From Bradyrhizobium sp. SZCCT0148 (GTDB taxonomy: Bacteria > Pseudomonadota > Alphaproteobacteria > Rhizobiales > Xanthobacteraceae): DNA of 64,000 bases. The position numbers and the translations under genes are program-made. Each line of letters begins with the position of its first letter. Position 1 is the stretch's first letter. The notes beneath the pieces are model-generated. The model made no database searches and was not told where the DNA came from. It saw nothing but the letters and a program-made list of their open reading frames with translations. The stretch covers positions 62,001-126,000 of the forward strand of contig NZ_JAFCKT010000010.1 in NCBI RefSeq assembly GCF_018129985.1, read 5' to 3'. Positions 32,474-40,900 of this stretch are shown piece by piece.

Positions 32474-33945
32474 CACCACCTCGCGGGCGTGAAGCGGCCG
32501 GCCGCCTGCTCGATCACCTCGCCGAGCGAGAACAGAGTCTCCTCCTCGAACGGGCGGCCAATCAGTTGCAGGCCGAGCGGCAGGCCCTGCGCGTCCTTGC
32601 CCGCGGGCACGGCGATGCCGGGCAGGCCCGCCATGTTGACGGTCACCGTGAAGATGTCGTTGAGATACATCTCGACCGGATCCGCGCCGCCCTTCTCGCC
32701 GATGCCGAAGGCCGCTGATGGCGTCGCTGGGGTCAGGATCGCGTCGACCCCCCGCGCGAAGCAATCCTCGAAATCCTTCTTGATCAGCGTGCGCACCTTT
32801 TGCGCGCGCAGATAATAGGCATCGTAATAGCCGGCCGAGAGCACATAGGTGCCGATCATGACGCGGCGGCGAACCTCCGCACCGAACCCCTCGGCGCGGG
32901 TGTTCTCGTAGAGCTCGTTGATGTTCCCGCCCTTCTCGCGCAGGCCATAGCGGACGCCGTCATACCGCGCGAGGTTGGAGGACGCCTCCGCCGGCGCCAC
33001 GATGTAATAGGCCGGCAGCGCGTATTTGGTGTGCGGCAGCGACACCTCGACGAGTTCGGCGCCGGCCGCCTTCAGCCAGGCCGCGCCCTCGCTCCAGAGT
33101 TTTTCGATCTCGGCCGGCATGCCGTCGAGACGATATTCGCGGGGGATGCCGATCTTCATGCCCTTCACGGACTTGCCGATCGCGGCCTCGTAATCCGGCA
33201 CGGGGATGTCGACCGAGGTCGTGTCCTTCGGATCGTGCCCGGCCATCGAGCGCAGCAGCATCGCGCTGTCGCGGACGCTGCGTGCGATCGGACCGGCCTG
33301 GTCGAGCGAGGAGGCAAAGGCGACGATGCCCCAGCGCGAGCAGCGGCCATAGGTCGGCTTGATGCCGACGGTCGCGGTGAATGCCGCGGGCTGACGGATC
33401 GAGCCGCCGGTATCGGTCGCGGTCGCACCCATGCAGAGCAGCGCCGCCACAGCCGAGGCCGAGCCGCCGGACGAGCCGCCCGGGACCAGCGTCGTGTTGC
33501 TTCCCTCGCGCCGCCAGGGATTGCCGACCGGACCGAAGCACGAGGTTTCGTTGGCCGAGCCCATCGCGAACTCGTCATTGTTGAGCTTGCCGAGCATCAC
33601 CGCGCCGTCGCGCCACAGCTGCGAAGTGATGGTGGACTCGTAGGTCGGCACGAAATTGCCCAGAATCTTAGAGCACGCCGTGGTGCGCACGCCCTTTGTC
33701 GCGAACAGATCCTTGATGCCGAGCGGGATGCCCGCGAGCGGGCCGGCATCGCCCTTGGCGATCTTTGCGTCCACGGCCTTCGCCATGTCGCGGGCCTGGT
33801 CCGGCGTCTCCATCACGAAGGCATTGAGCACCCGCGCGGCTTCGATCGCGCTCAAATGCGCGTCCGTCAGCTCGAGGGACGTGAAAGTCTTGGCCGCGAG
33901 ACCCTTGCGGGCCTCGGCGAGCGTCAGCGATGTCAAATCGGTCAT
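32470..33945 (-). CDS. gatA: Aspartyl/glutamyl-tRNA amidotransferase subunit A
   Basis: A 491-residue amidase-signature enzyme that releases ammonia from glutamine for transamidation of misacylated tRNA. The catalytic triad is Lys78 (GIKDLF), cis-Ser158 (PGGSSGGSA) and nucleophile Ser182 (TDTGGSIRQPA). The C-terminal GLPLGLQLIGRPFEEETLF is a family hallmark. It is flanked on each side by a small gene coupled through 4-base overlaps: a 71-residue ORF before it (ATGA) and a 98-residue ORF after it (GTGA). Confidence 0.97.
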   Translation of the reverse strand: MTDLTSLTLAEARKGLAAKTFTSLELTDAHLSAIEAARVLNAFVMETPDQARDMAKAVDAKIAKGDAGPLAGIPLGIKDLFATKGVRTTACSKILGNFVPTYESTITSQLWRDGAVMLGKLNNDEFAMGSANETSCFGPVGNPWRREGSNTTLVPGGSSGGSASAVAALLCMGATATDTGGSIRQPAAFTATVGIKPTYGRCSRWGIVAFASSLDQAGPIARSVRDSAMLLRSMAGHDPKDTTSVDIPVPDYEAAIGKSVKGMKIGIPREYRLDGMPAEIEKLWSEGAAWLKAAGAELVEVSLPHTKYALPAYYIVAPAEASSNLARYDGVRYGLREKGGNINELYENTRAEGFGAEVRRRVMIGTYVLSAGYYDAYYLRAQKVRTLIKKDFEDCFARGVDAILTPATPSAAFGIGEKGGADPVEMYLNDIFTVTVNMAGLPGIAVPAGKDAQGLPLGLQLIGRPFEEETLFSLGEVIEQAAGRFTPARWW

Positions 33946-34157
33946 TTATTGATCGGGCTGCAGAAGAACGGAGACAAGGTCTTGTCGTTGGCCGGGTCGT
34001 CTTTTTTCTTGGCGGCGGCGTTCGCGGCGGCCTCGATCTCGTCGAGCACGGCATTGACGGCGACGTTGGGATCGGCAGCCTTGCCCTGCCGCTCCATCTT
34101 GTCGAGATAGTTCATGTAGGCCTGATAGGCCTTCTCGTCGTCGCAAAGCATGCACAT
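33942..34157 (-). CDS. 71-residue CxxC protein between gatC and gatA
   Basis: A short protein starting MCMLCDDEKAYQAYMNYLDK, with a CxxC at residues 2-5 and a third cysteine near the C-terminus (SPFFCSPINK). The middle is helical and alanine-rich (NAVLDEIEAAANAAAKKK). Its stop overlaps the gatA start as ATGA, and it begins 17 bases after the gatC stop, so it belongs to the operon. Three cysteines could bind zinc or act in redox sensing. I do not recognise a named family. A role with GatCAB is suggested by context only. Confidence 0.78.
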   Translation of the reverse strand: MCMLCDDEKAYQAYMNYLDKMERQGKAADPNVAVNAVLDEIEAAANAAAKKKDDPANDKTLSPFFCSPINK

Positions 34158-34174
34158 GGCAGAGGTCCTAAAAA

Positions 34175-34462
34175 CTACTCGACGACCTTCGGCACCACGA
34201 AGAAGTGGCCTTCGGTCGCGGGCGCATTCCGCACGATATCGTCGGCGATCCCGCCGTCATCGACCACGTCCTGTCGCTTCTTCATCTGCATCGGGGTGAC
34301 CGAGGTCATGGGCTCCACGCCCTCGACATTGACCTCCGACAACTGCTCGACAAAGGCGAGCATGGCGTTGAGCTCGCCCTGCAGATGCGGAACCTCGTCC
34401 TCGGAAACCGCAATGCGCGCCAGATGCGCGATGCGGCGGACGGTAGCGGCGTCGACGGACAT
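34175..34462 (-). CDS. gatC: Aspartyl/glutamyl-tRNA amidotransferase subunit C
   Basis: A 95-residue subunit that wraps around GatA and links it to GatB. ATG 34462 starts MSVDAATVRRIAHLARIAVS, the canonical opening; the 21 residues of open frame before it are not conserved. The segment LNAMLAFVEQLSEVNVEGVE and the end GHFFVVPKVVE are typical. It is the first gene of the operon, 78 bases from the divergent-looking nitronate monooxygenase end. Confidence 0.96.
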   Translation of the reverse strand: MSVDAATVRRIAHLARIAVSEDEVPHLQGELNAMLAFVEQLSEVNVEGVEPMTSVTPMQMKKRQDVVDDGGIADDIVRNAPATEGHFFVVPKVVE

Positions 34463-34539
34463 TATATATGGCCTCTCACGGCAAAACCTATGTGCCGTAT
34501 AGCAGAGGCCGGTTTTGCGCCGCAACCGGGTGGCTGGCC

Positions 34540-35616
34540 TCAGCCAGCCAGCGCTTTCATGCGAGCGAGCGCCGATTTGGCAAAATCCCGCGTCAATTCG
34601 GCCGCGGGGACCTCGCGGCCCAGCGCCACGGCCTGGCCGGCCCAGAGATTGGTGAAATCCACCCTGCCCTGCTTTTCGGCAGCCGCTTTCAGCGGCACCA
34701 GCGCGGTCGCGGCATGGGGGAACGGCGGCGCGTCCGGCGAGATCGGACCGGCCTCGCGCATCAGGCGGTTCTGGACGCCGCGCGCCGGGCGCCCGGTCAT
34801 GACATTGGTGATCACGGTGGAATCGTCCCGCGCCTCAGCCAGCGCCTTGCGGCCTCCCGGCGAGACCTTGGATTCCGGACAGCGCAAGTAAGCGCTGCCG
34901 ATCTGTACGCCGGAGGCGCCGAGCGCGAAGGCGGCGGCGATGCCGCGCCCGTCCGCGATGCCACCGGCCGCGATCACCGGTACCTTCACGGCATCGGCGA
35001 CCTGCGGCACCAGCGCAAACGTGCCGGGCTGCTCGGAGATCTTGTCGGTCAGGAACATGCCGCGATGGCCGCCGGCTTCGGCGCCTTGCGCAATGACGGC
35101 ATCGACGCCGTGCTGTTCGAGCCAGACGGCTTCCTTCACCGTCGTCGCCGACGAGATGACAAGGCAGCCGGCCGCCTTGACGCGCTTGAGCAGCGCCTGC
35201 TCCGGCAGGCCGAAATGGAAGCTGACGATTTCGGGCTTCAGCTCCTCGACGACCTCACAGAAGGCCGCATCGAACGGCGCGCGGTTCGCCGCGGAGATCG
35301 GCGCTGCGGGATCGAGACCATGCTCGGTGTAATAGCCCGTGAGCCGCTGTTTCCAGCGTGCCTCAGCCTCGGTCGAAAGGTCGACCGGCGTATGGCAGAA
35401 GAAGTTCATGTTGACCGGAGCCTTCACGCGCTGGCGAATGATGTTGACCTGCTCGCGCGCTTTCTCCGGCGACAGCATCGCGCTCGGCAGCGAACCGAGC
35501 CCACCGCCCTCTGACACGGCGATCACCAGCTCCGCATCCATCACGCCGGCCATCGGCGCCAGCACGATCGGAAATTCGGTCTTGAAGAGGTCGATCAGTC
35601 GACGGTCAGGCCACAT
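34540..35616 (-). CDS. Nitronate monooxygenase family flavoprotein (first copy)
   Basis: A 358-residue FMN-dependent TIM-barrel enzyme of the 2-nitropropane dioxygenase family. Landmarks are PIVLAPMAGVMDAEL, GGGLGSLPSAMLSP, APVNMNFFCHTP, then AQGAEAGGHRG with the likely base His184, and VIAAGGIADGRG followed by GASGVQIGSAYL for FMN phosphate binding. Family members oxidise nitronates such as propionate 3-nitronate to aldehydes, which can serve detoxification. The length and the HTP motif fit class I enzymes. A related but shorter homologue lies 12 bases upstream. Confidence 0.88.
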   Translation of the reverse strand: MWPDRRLIDLFKTEFPIVLAPMAGVMDAELVIAVSEGGGLGSLPSAMLSPEKAREQVNIIRQRVKAPVNMNFFCHTPVDLSTEAEARWKQRLTGYYTEHGLDPAAPISAANRAPFDAAFCEVVEELKPEIVSFHFGLPEQALLKRVKAAGCLVISSATTVKEAVWLEQHGVDAVIAQGAEAGGHRGMFLTDKISEQPGTFALVPQVADAVKVPVIAAGGIADGRGIAAAFALGASGVQIGSAYLRCPESKVSPGGRKALAEARDDSTVITNVMTGRPARGVQNRLMREAGPISPDAPPFPHAATALVPLKAAAEKQGRVDFTNLWAGQAVALGREVPAAELTRDFAKSALARMKALAG

Positions 35617-35628
35617 GGTTTGTTCTCT

Positions 35629-36612
35629 CTAGATTCGGGCGACGGGCGCGATGGAGTTGCGGCGGCCGGCCAAAAGCTGCTCCGCTTCAACCGTAATCCG
35701 CTCGACGAGCTCGGCCGCCGGTGGAATATCATGGATCAGTCCGACCGCCTCGCCCGCGATGACGGCCGCGACGTCGAAATTTCCGGCGGCTTTTGCCGCC
35801 GTATATTCCGCCGCGACAGCGGCGACATTCTGCATCAGTTCGACTTCGCGGCCGATCCAGCGCCGGGCGTGATCATTGACCAGGCAACGGCCGGTGAACG
35901 GTGCCGGCCACACATTGTTGCGGGAGAGGTCGAAGATGATGCCACGCACGGTCGAGCCGCTGTTCGCCGCGCAGATGCGCCGCTTGGCCTCCTCCGCACC
36001 GTCGGCCTCCACGCTCGCATAGAAGCGCGTGCCAAGCAGCACGCCGCTCGCGCCCAGCATCATCATGGCCGCGAGCCCGCGCCCGTCGGCAATGCCGCCG
36101 GCAGCGACCACCGGCACCCCAGGGGCAAGGTCGACGATCGCCGGCACGAGATCGACCGTGGTGCGGGAGGCGCCGTGACCGCCCGCTTCCGTCCCCTGCG
36201 CGACCAAGACATCGGCGCCGGCATCGAGCGCCTGCCGCGCCATCGCTTCGTCCTGAACCTGGCAGATCAGACGCGCGCCGGCTGACTTGATCCTGGCTGC
36301 GAACGGCGCTGGATCGCCAAACGACAACACGATGGCCGAGGGCTTTGCCGCCAGCGCGATGTCGAGAAGCTCGGGCCGCTTGGCAAGGCTCCATGTGATG
36401 AAGCCGATCCCGAACGGTGCGGTCAGGGAGGCGAGCTTCGCCGTTTGCTGCTCCAGCCAAATCCTCTCGCCATAACCCCCGCCCAGAATGCCAAAACCTC
36501 CGGCACGACTCACCGCCGCGACCAGACGGCTGCCCGCAATGACATCCATCGGCGCCAGCAGGACGGGATGGCGGACCTCAAGCAGCGTGGTCAGCGATGT
36601 CGTGATCGGCAT
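35629..36612 (-). CDS. Nitronate monooxygenase family flavoprotein (second copy)
   Basis: A 327-residue homologue of the neighbouring gene but clearly divergent. It keeps HPVLLAPMDVIAGSRLV, RAGGFGILGGGYG, AQGTEAGGHGASR (His146) and VVAAGGIADGRGL with GASGVLLGTRF. It lacks the region corresponding to the APVNMNFFCHTP motif of the first copy, so the substrate may differ. The two genes form a short operon, 12 bases apart, read towards gatC. The LysR-type regulator starts 97 bases away on the other strand and is the likely controller. Confidence 0.85.
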   Translation of the reverse strand: MPITTSLTTLLEVRHPVLLAPMDVIAGSRLVAAVSRAGGFGILGGGYGERIWLEQQTAKLASLTAPFGIGFITWSLAKRPELLDIALAAKPSAIVLSFGDPAPFAARIKSAGARLICQVQDEAMARQALDAGADVLVAQGTEAGGHGASRTTVDLVPAIVDLAPGVPVVAAGGIADGRGLAAMMMLGASGVLLGTRFYASVEADGAEEAKRRICAANSGSTVRGIIFDLSRNNVWPAPFTGRCLVNDHARRWIGREVELMQNVAAVAAEYTAAKAAGNFDVAAVIAGEAVGLIHDIPPAAELVERITVEAEQLLAGRRNSIAPVARI

Positions 36613-36709
36613 GACTTTTTCCTGATCTGGACAGCGAGACTAAGCCCGACTAGCATTCTCGGAAAATGAATTGTAGCGAACGTTGCCATCTGAAAAGAGA
36701 AACGACGCC

Positions 36710-37600
36710 ATGGAACTCGGCGACCTCAAGACCTTTGCCGCAGTCGCCCGCACCGGTGGCATCACCCGCGCTGCGGAAGAGCTGAACACCGTGCAGTCCA
36801 ACGTCACCCAGCGCGTCAAGGCGCTGGAGGCGGAGATCGGCACGCCGCTGTTCGAACGCCACAGCCGCGGCATGACGCTGACCGGCGCCGGCAAGCGCCT
36901 TTTGCCTTACGCACAACGGATGGCCGCGCTCTCGCGCGAGGCCGTGCTGGCCGCGCGCGACGATGGCGAGCCGAAGGGACCGCTTGCGATCGGCTCGATG
37001 GAGACGACCGCGGCGGTGCGCCTGCCGCCGCTGCTCGCCGATTTCCACCGCCGTTGCCCCGCCGTGCGCCTGTCCTTGCGGACCGCACCGACCGCCGACC
37101 TCGTCGCAAGCGTGCTCGAAGGCGCGCTCGATGGTGCCTTTGTCGCAGGACCGATCGCGCATGACGACCTCATTGCGACGGGCGCCTTCCGCGAGGAGCT
37201 GGTGCTGGTCAGCGCGCGCCGCTGGGCTTCGCTTGCCGAGCTGCGCGCCGGCACGCCGGAGTCCGGCCCGACCGCGCTGGTGTTCCGCACCGGCTGCACC
37301 TATCGCCAGCGCCTCGAGCAGATTTTCGTCGAGTTCGGTTGGCCGTCCGCCGCGCGGTTCGAGCTCGGCACCCTCGACGGCATGATCGGCTGCGTCGCCG
37401 CCGACATGGGCGTGACGCTGCTGCCGCGCGCGGTCGTCGACCGCAGCGCAATGAATGGCACCGTCTCGATCCACACCCTGGGCGCCTCGCATGCGCGCGT
37501 CGAGACACTCTTCATCCAGCGTCGCGCCGGACATCAGTCCAGCGCACTGGCCGGCTTTGCAGCTTGCCTGAAAACCGACGAAGACGTCATCGCGGCCTGA
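36710..37600 (+). CDS. LysR-type transcriptional regulator
   Basis: A 296-residue regulator. The N-terminal winged helix-turn-helix is typical: MELGDLKTFAAVARTGGITR, then AAEELNTVQSNVTQRVKALE, and IGTPLFERHSRGMTLTGAGK. The effector domain (about 90-290) has a cysteine in RTGCTYRQRLEQIF. ATG 36710 was chosen over an in-frame TTG at 36683 on the conserved start. It is divergent from the nitronate monooxygenase pair; LysR regulators usually control the adjacent divergent genes in response to a substrate or product. A TN11A-type operator was not identified. Confidence 0.9.
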   Translation: MELGDLKTFAAVARTGGITRAAEELNTVQSNVTQRVKALEAEIGTPLFERHSRGMTLTGAGKRLLPYAQRMAALSREAVLAARDDGEPKGPLAIGSMETTAAVRLPPLLADFHRRCPAVRLSLRTAPTADLVASVLEGALDGAFVAGPIAHDDLIATGAFREELVLVSARRWASLAELRAGTPESGPTALVFRTGCTYRQRLEQIFVEFGWPSAARFELGTLDGMIGCVAADMGVTLLPRAVVDRSAMNGTVSIHTLGASHARVETLFIQRRAGHQSSALAGFAACLKTDEDVIAA

Positions 37601-37630
37601 CGCGGTGACACCGCGTCAGGCCGCGCTGTT

Positions 37631-39850
37631 CTAAAGTCGAATGTCCTCATAGGACTCGATCCGCCGTGGACCGACCGAGGTCGCCTCGTGCGAATCCGCG
37701 TCCGTGAGATTGCCGAAGTCGAGCCTGGTCAGTTTCGCGAGGTCCGCGATCGAGACCTGGAAGACGCTGACATCCTCCTCCGACATCTTCTCGCGCAGAT
37801 CCACCTCCTGGATGCGATCGATGTCCATGATCAGCTTTCGCTGGCTCATCAGGAAAGCCGCCGCCTTGAGCGCGTCGTCGTCCTCGTTGCGTCGGATCAG
37901 GATCTTCCAGAAATATTTCGGGATTTGAACGCCGCCGAAGCTCGGATCCTTGCGCGGCTGCCCGGCCGGATTGGGCAGATCGGAGCCGTCGGCATCCGGC
38001 CCGTCGAACACCGGACCGTTCATGACGATGCCCTTCTCCTCGCCCTCGAGCAGGACATCGCGCGTATAATCCTCCAGGCCCGCCCAGAGCTGCTTGCCCT
38101 GGTTGAACGAGAAGAACTGCGGCGAGCAATTGGTGAAGTGGAAGGAATCGTCGCCATGCTGCTTCGCTGCAGCGACGGTGTCGCCCCAGGTCGCATCGAG
38201 CCGGCGCACGAGGTGACCGCGGTCGAAAGGATTCTTGCTGCGGTCCGCCTCGAGGGTCGCCTGCTTGCGGTAGAACTCGTCACCGATCTGCGCATCGTCG
38301 TCGATGCGCGGATCCCGCAGCCAGGAATCACCCTCGCGCTTGCCGACGTCCTGCTGTTTGCCGCCGTCGATATTGACGCAGCTGAAGAAGGCGAGCCGGC
38401 GTGCCTTGTTCATGACGACGCTGTAATTGAAGTATTTCAGCTCGGATTGCCTGGCATTCCCCTTGAGCGTCGCGATCTCGGATTTGAGAGCGGTTGGTAT
38501 CTTCGGCAAGGGCACCGAGAATTTCCCGGTGCCGAGAAAATTCGCCTTGTATCCGGGGCGCGATTTCAGCGTGCTCTGATCGATATGTACGGCCTCCATC
38601 GGCAGGCCGTTTGCACTGAGGTTTGGCGGAAGGCGGGACGGCGGGACGAGCAACGGCTTGCCGCCGTTCTGCATGCCGCCGTTGAGGCCTCCGCCGTTGC
38701 CCCCCGCGGGACCCGGCAGGGGTGCCGGCGGCGCGAACGGAATGTCCTTCCTGAACGTCGGCAAAGGCACGCGGATCGGCACCACCAGCGAGGTCCCGTC
38801 GAGGGACTGCTCCACCCAGAAATTGGTGCCGAAAGCAGGCGCGGCGACCGGCGGCCGGGCTTTCTCGACCTCGAGCCGGAGCGGTGGCTCTTCCTCGTCC
38901 AGCACCGGCTGGATCAGGGGATGGGAGCCGACGGCAACCTTGAGATCGGCGACGATCGCGCTGATCCGGATGCCTTCATTGGCGATCCAGTCGATCAGCG
39001 ATTCGTCCATCGACGCTTTCCAAACCTTGCCGTCCTTGGTCAGGGTGCGGCCCTGCGCATCCTTGCGGGGCACGCCGCTGTGATGCAGCGCGACCACCTG
39101 CCAGAAGCGGTTGAATGCCGGCGATCCCGACGAACCCGCCGTCGTGTCGGTGTTGTACCAGAGGAAGTCACCGACATATTTGAGCAGCTTGTTCTCGCGC
39201 ACGCAGACCTGCTTCATCTGCCCGCTGGGATGTTGGACGATGGTGAGGTACTCGCCGGGATCTGCCTTGCCGGGCGCGCCGCTGAGCGGCAACCATCCGA
39301 AGTCCTCGAGCTTCTCCGCGCCGGACAGCGAGGTCGGCGCCACCGCGACGATCGAGAAATCCAGCCTGTCGTTGGTGTAGAAGAACTTGCCAGGCTCGAA
39401 GCCAAACCGCACCGGCACGCGCTCCTGTCCCGCGATGTCGAGCTCGTAGTTGAAGTCGGCAATCGAATTGGCGGCGTCGGCCGGCTTGCCGAAGACATGA
39501 TGGTTCGTCAGCAGCAGGCCCGGTCCGATCAGAAAGCCCGAGCCGTAGCCGAGCAGGTTCGACTTGAGATCCCTGAGCTGAATGCGGCAGACCGAGCGCG
39601 AGGCGCCCGTCCCCTTGGCGAGATAGTTGATGCTGTCGAGATCATTGCCCTGAAGGATCCGCTCCAGGCCGATCTCGGCCTTCTCCACGTCCTGTGTCTC
39701 GGCCAGCAGCTGGCGCTGGCGCACGCGCATCTTTTCGACGGTCATCTCGATCGGACCGTCGCCCAATTTCCGGTTCAAGGCTTCGGGTGAGAACTCGGCT
39801 TGCTTGAATCGCCTTTCTGAGCCCGCGATCAGGCTTGGCTTGATGAGCAT
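37631..39850 (-). CDS. Trypsin-like serine protease fused to EndoG/NucA-type nuclease
   Basis: A 739-residue two-domain protein without a signal peptide, so probably cytoplasmic. A helical N-terminal segment (1-85) precedes a trypsin-like domain (about 86-300) with the triad His118 (LLLTNHHVF), Asp164 (NDRLDFSIV) and Ser241 (TAGSSGSPAF). A Pro/Gly-rich linker follows (about 365-410, PAPLPGPAGGNGGGLNGG). The C-terminal DNA/RNA non-specific endonuclease (about 430-700) has the DRGH motif (543-546, His546 as base), TNCSPQ, and Asn583/Glu593 in FNQGKQLWAGLED, as expected for a magnesium-dependent beta-beta-alpha-metal nuclease. Both active sites look intact. A protease tethered to a nuclease is what one expects of a suicide or defence effector; this is inference. 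Neighbours (LysR gene, small membrane protein) give no further clue. Confidence 0.9.
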   Translation of the reverse strand: MLIKPSLIAGSERRFKQAEFSPEALNRKLGDGPIEMTVEKMRVRQRQLLAETQDVEKAEIGLERILQGNDLDSINYLAKGTGASRSVCRIQLRDLKSNLLGYGSGFLIGPGLLLTNHHVFGKPADAANSIADFNYELDIAGQERVPVRFGFEPGKFFYTNDRLDFSIVAVAPTSLSGAEKLEDFGWLPLSGAPGKADPGEYLTIVQHPSGQMKQVCVRENKLLKYVGDFLWYNTDTTAGSSGSPAFNRFWQVVALHHSGVPRKDAQGRTLTKDGKVWKASMDESLIDWIANEGIRISAIVADLKVAVGSHPLIQPVLDEEEPPLRLEVEKARPPVAAPAFGTNFWVEQSLDGTSLVVPIRVPLPTFRKDIPFAPPAPLPGPAGGNGGGLNGGMQNGGKPLLVPPSRLPPNLSANGLPMEAVHIDQSTLKSRPGYKANFLGTGKFSVPLPKIPTALKSEIATLKGNARQSELKYFNYSVVMNKARRLAFFSCVNIDGGKQQDVGKREGDSWLRDPRIDDDAQIGDEFYRKQATLEADRSKNPFDRGHLVRRLDATWGDTVAAAKQHGDDSFHFTNCSPQFFSFNQGKQLWAGLEDYTRDVLLEGEEKGIVMNGPVFDGPDADGSDLPNPAGQPRKDPSFGGVQIPKYFWKILIRRNEDDDALKAAAFLMSQRKLIMDIDRIQEVDLREKMSEEDVSVFQVSIADLAKLTRLDFGNLTDADSHEATSVGPRRIESYEDIRL

Positions 39851-40168
39851 TGTGACCTCTCAAATGTCTGGACAATATGGGACGTGGTCGGGGCGCCCTA
39901 AAAATTTGCGCCAAGTTGCAGCGCAAGCCGGAATTGCCGTCCGCTGCCGATCGTTCTGGAAATCGGGGCACGCGCCCCACACTACTTTAGAGCATAAATC
40001 TAACGTGACACAACCAAAGCGTCAATCGATGCAAGCAACCGAAGCCGCGGCATCATGACATGGCCTGCGCCGTCACTCGTGTGAGATTTGCCACAAATCG
40101 CCGATGCAAATGTGCGGCACGATTTCACACGCTTCTTGCTGCCGTCGGACGATCTACCGTTTCAGCTG
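39851..40168. other. Gene-free stretch upstream of the protease-nuclease gene
   Basis: These 318 bases lie upstream of the protease-nuclease gene (minus) and downstream of the small membrane protein gene. They should contain the promoter of the former. I found no repeat, hairpin or operator that stands out. Confidence 0.4.
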
Positions 40169-40366
40169 CTACCGCCGCAGCGCCACGACGGCCCAGATCG
40201 CTTCGACCAGACCGAACGGCCAGGCGCCCTGAAGAAAGCCGTAAGCCGAACCGAGCGCGCAGGACGCGGCGAACAGCAGCACGAACCAATGGCTCCGATC
40301 TTCCAGGGCGTAACTAATCAGCATCGCGGTCACGGCGAACAGGCCGAATAATGTCAGTGCATCCAT
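40169..40366 (-). CDS. Small membrane protein, two helices
   Basis: A 65-residue protein with two to three hydrophobic segments: MDALTLFGLFAVTAMLISYA, then WFVLLFAASCALGSAYGFLQ, then GLVEAIWAVVALRR. The loop ALEDRSHWF between the first two carries charged residues. It is divergent from ruvX, 45 bases away. The pattern is that of small conserved inner-membrane proteins of Rhizobiales; no function is known. Confidence 0.7.
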   Translation of the reverse strand: MDALTLFGLFAVTAMLISYALEDRSHWFVLLFAASCALGSAYGFLQGAWPFGLVEAIWAVVALRR

Positions 40367-40411
40367 GTTCCGGGTTCACTCCGCGGCGCGACGCGTGATA
40401 TGCGCTACGTC

Positions 40412-40897
40412 ATGCCTGCTCTTATCCTGCCCCTCGTCGATGCTGCAACCCACTGGCCCGCGCGCGGCGCGCTGGTCGGGCTCGACCTCGGCACCAAGAC
40501 CATCGGCGTAGCCGTATCCGATCCGGACCGGCGGCTTGCAACCGGCGTCGAGACCATCCAGCGCAAGCAGTTCAAGCAGGACGCGGCCCGGTTGCTCGCG
40601 ATCGCGGCCGAGCGCCGGGTGGTCGGCTTCGTGCTCGGCCTGCCCATCAACATGGACGGCAGCGAGGGGCCGCGCGCGCAATCCACCCGCGCCTTCGCCC
40701 GCAATTTTGCCGGGCTCACAGCCTTTCCCATCGGCCTGTGGGACGAGCGCCTCTCGACTGCAGCGGTCGAGCGCGAGCTGATCGGCATGGACGTGAGCCG
40801 CGCCAAGCGCGCCGAAGTGATCGACGAGCACGCCGCGATCTTCATTTTGCAGGGCGCGCTCGACCGCCTCGCCAATCTCCGTCCAGGGGCCGCCTGA
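40412..40897 (+). CDS. ruvX: Putative pre-16S rRNA nuclease / Holliday junction resolvase-like YqgF
   Basis: A 161-residue RNase H-fold protein. The first motif GALVGLDLGTKTIGVAVSDP carries the catalytic Asp; the second acidic residue is in LGLPINMDGSEGPRAQ, and WDERLSTAAVE with DEHAAIFILQGALD closes the site. In E. coli the family member YqgF matures the 5' end of 16S rRNA. An ATG at 40400 gives four extra residues; 40412 (MPALILPLVD) was preferred. The AEC transporter gene follows after 3 bases. Confidence 0.93.
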   Translation: MPALILPLVDAATHWPARGALVGLDLGTKTIGVAVSDPDRRLATGVETIQRKQFKQDAARLLAIAAERRVVGFVLGLPINMDGSEGPRAQSTRAFARNFAGLTAFPIGLWDERLSTAAVERELIGMDVSRAKRAEVIDEHAAIFILQGALDRLANLRPGAA

Positions 40898-40900
40898 CCG

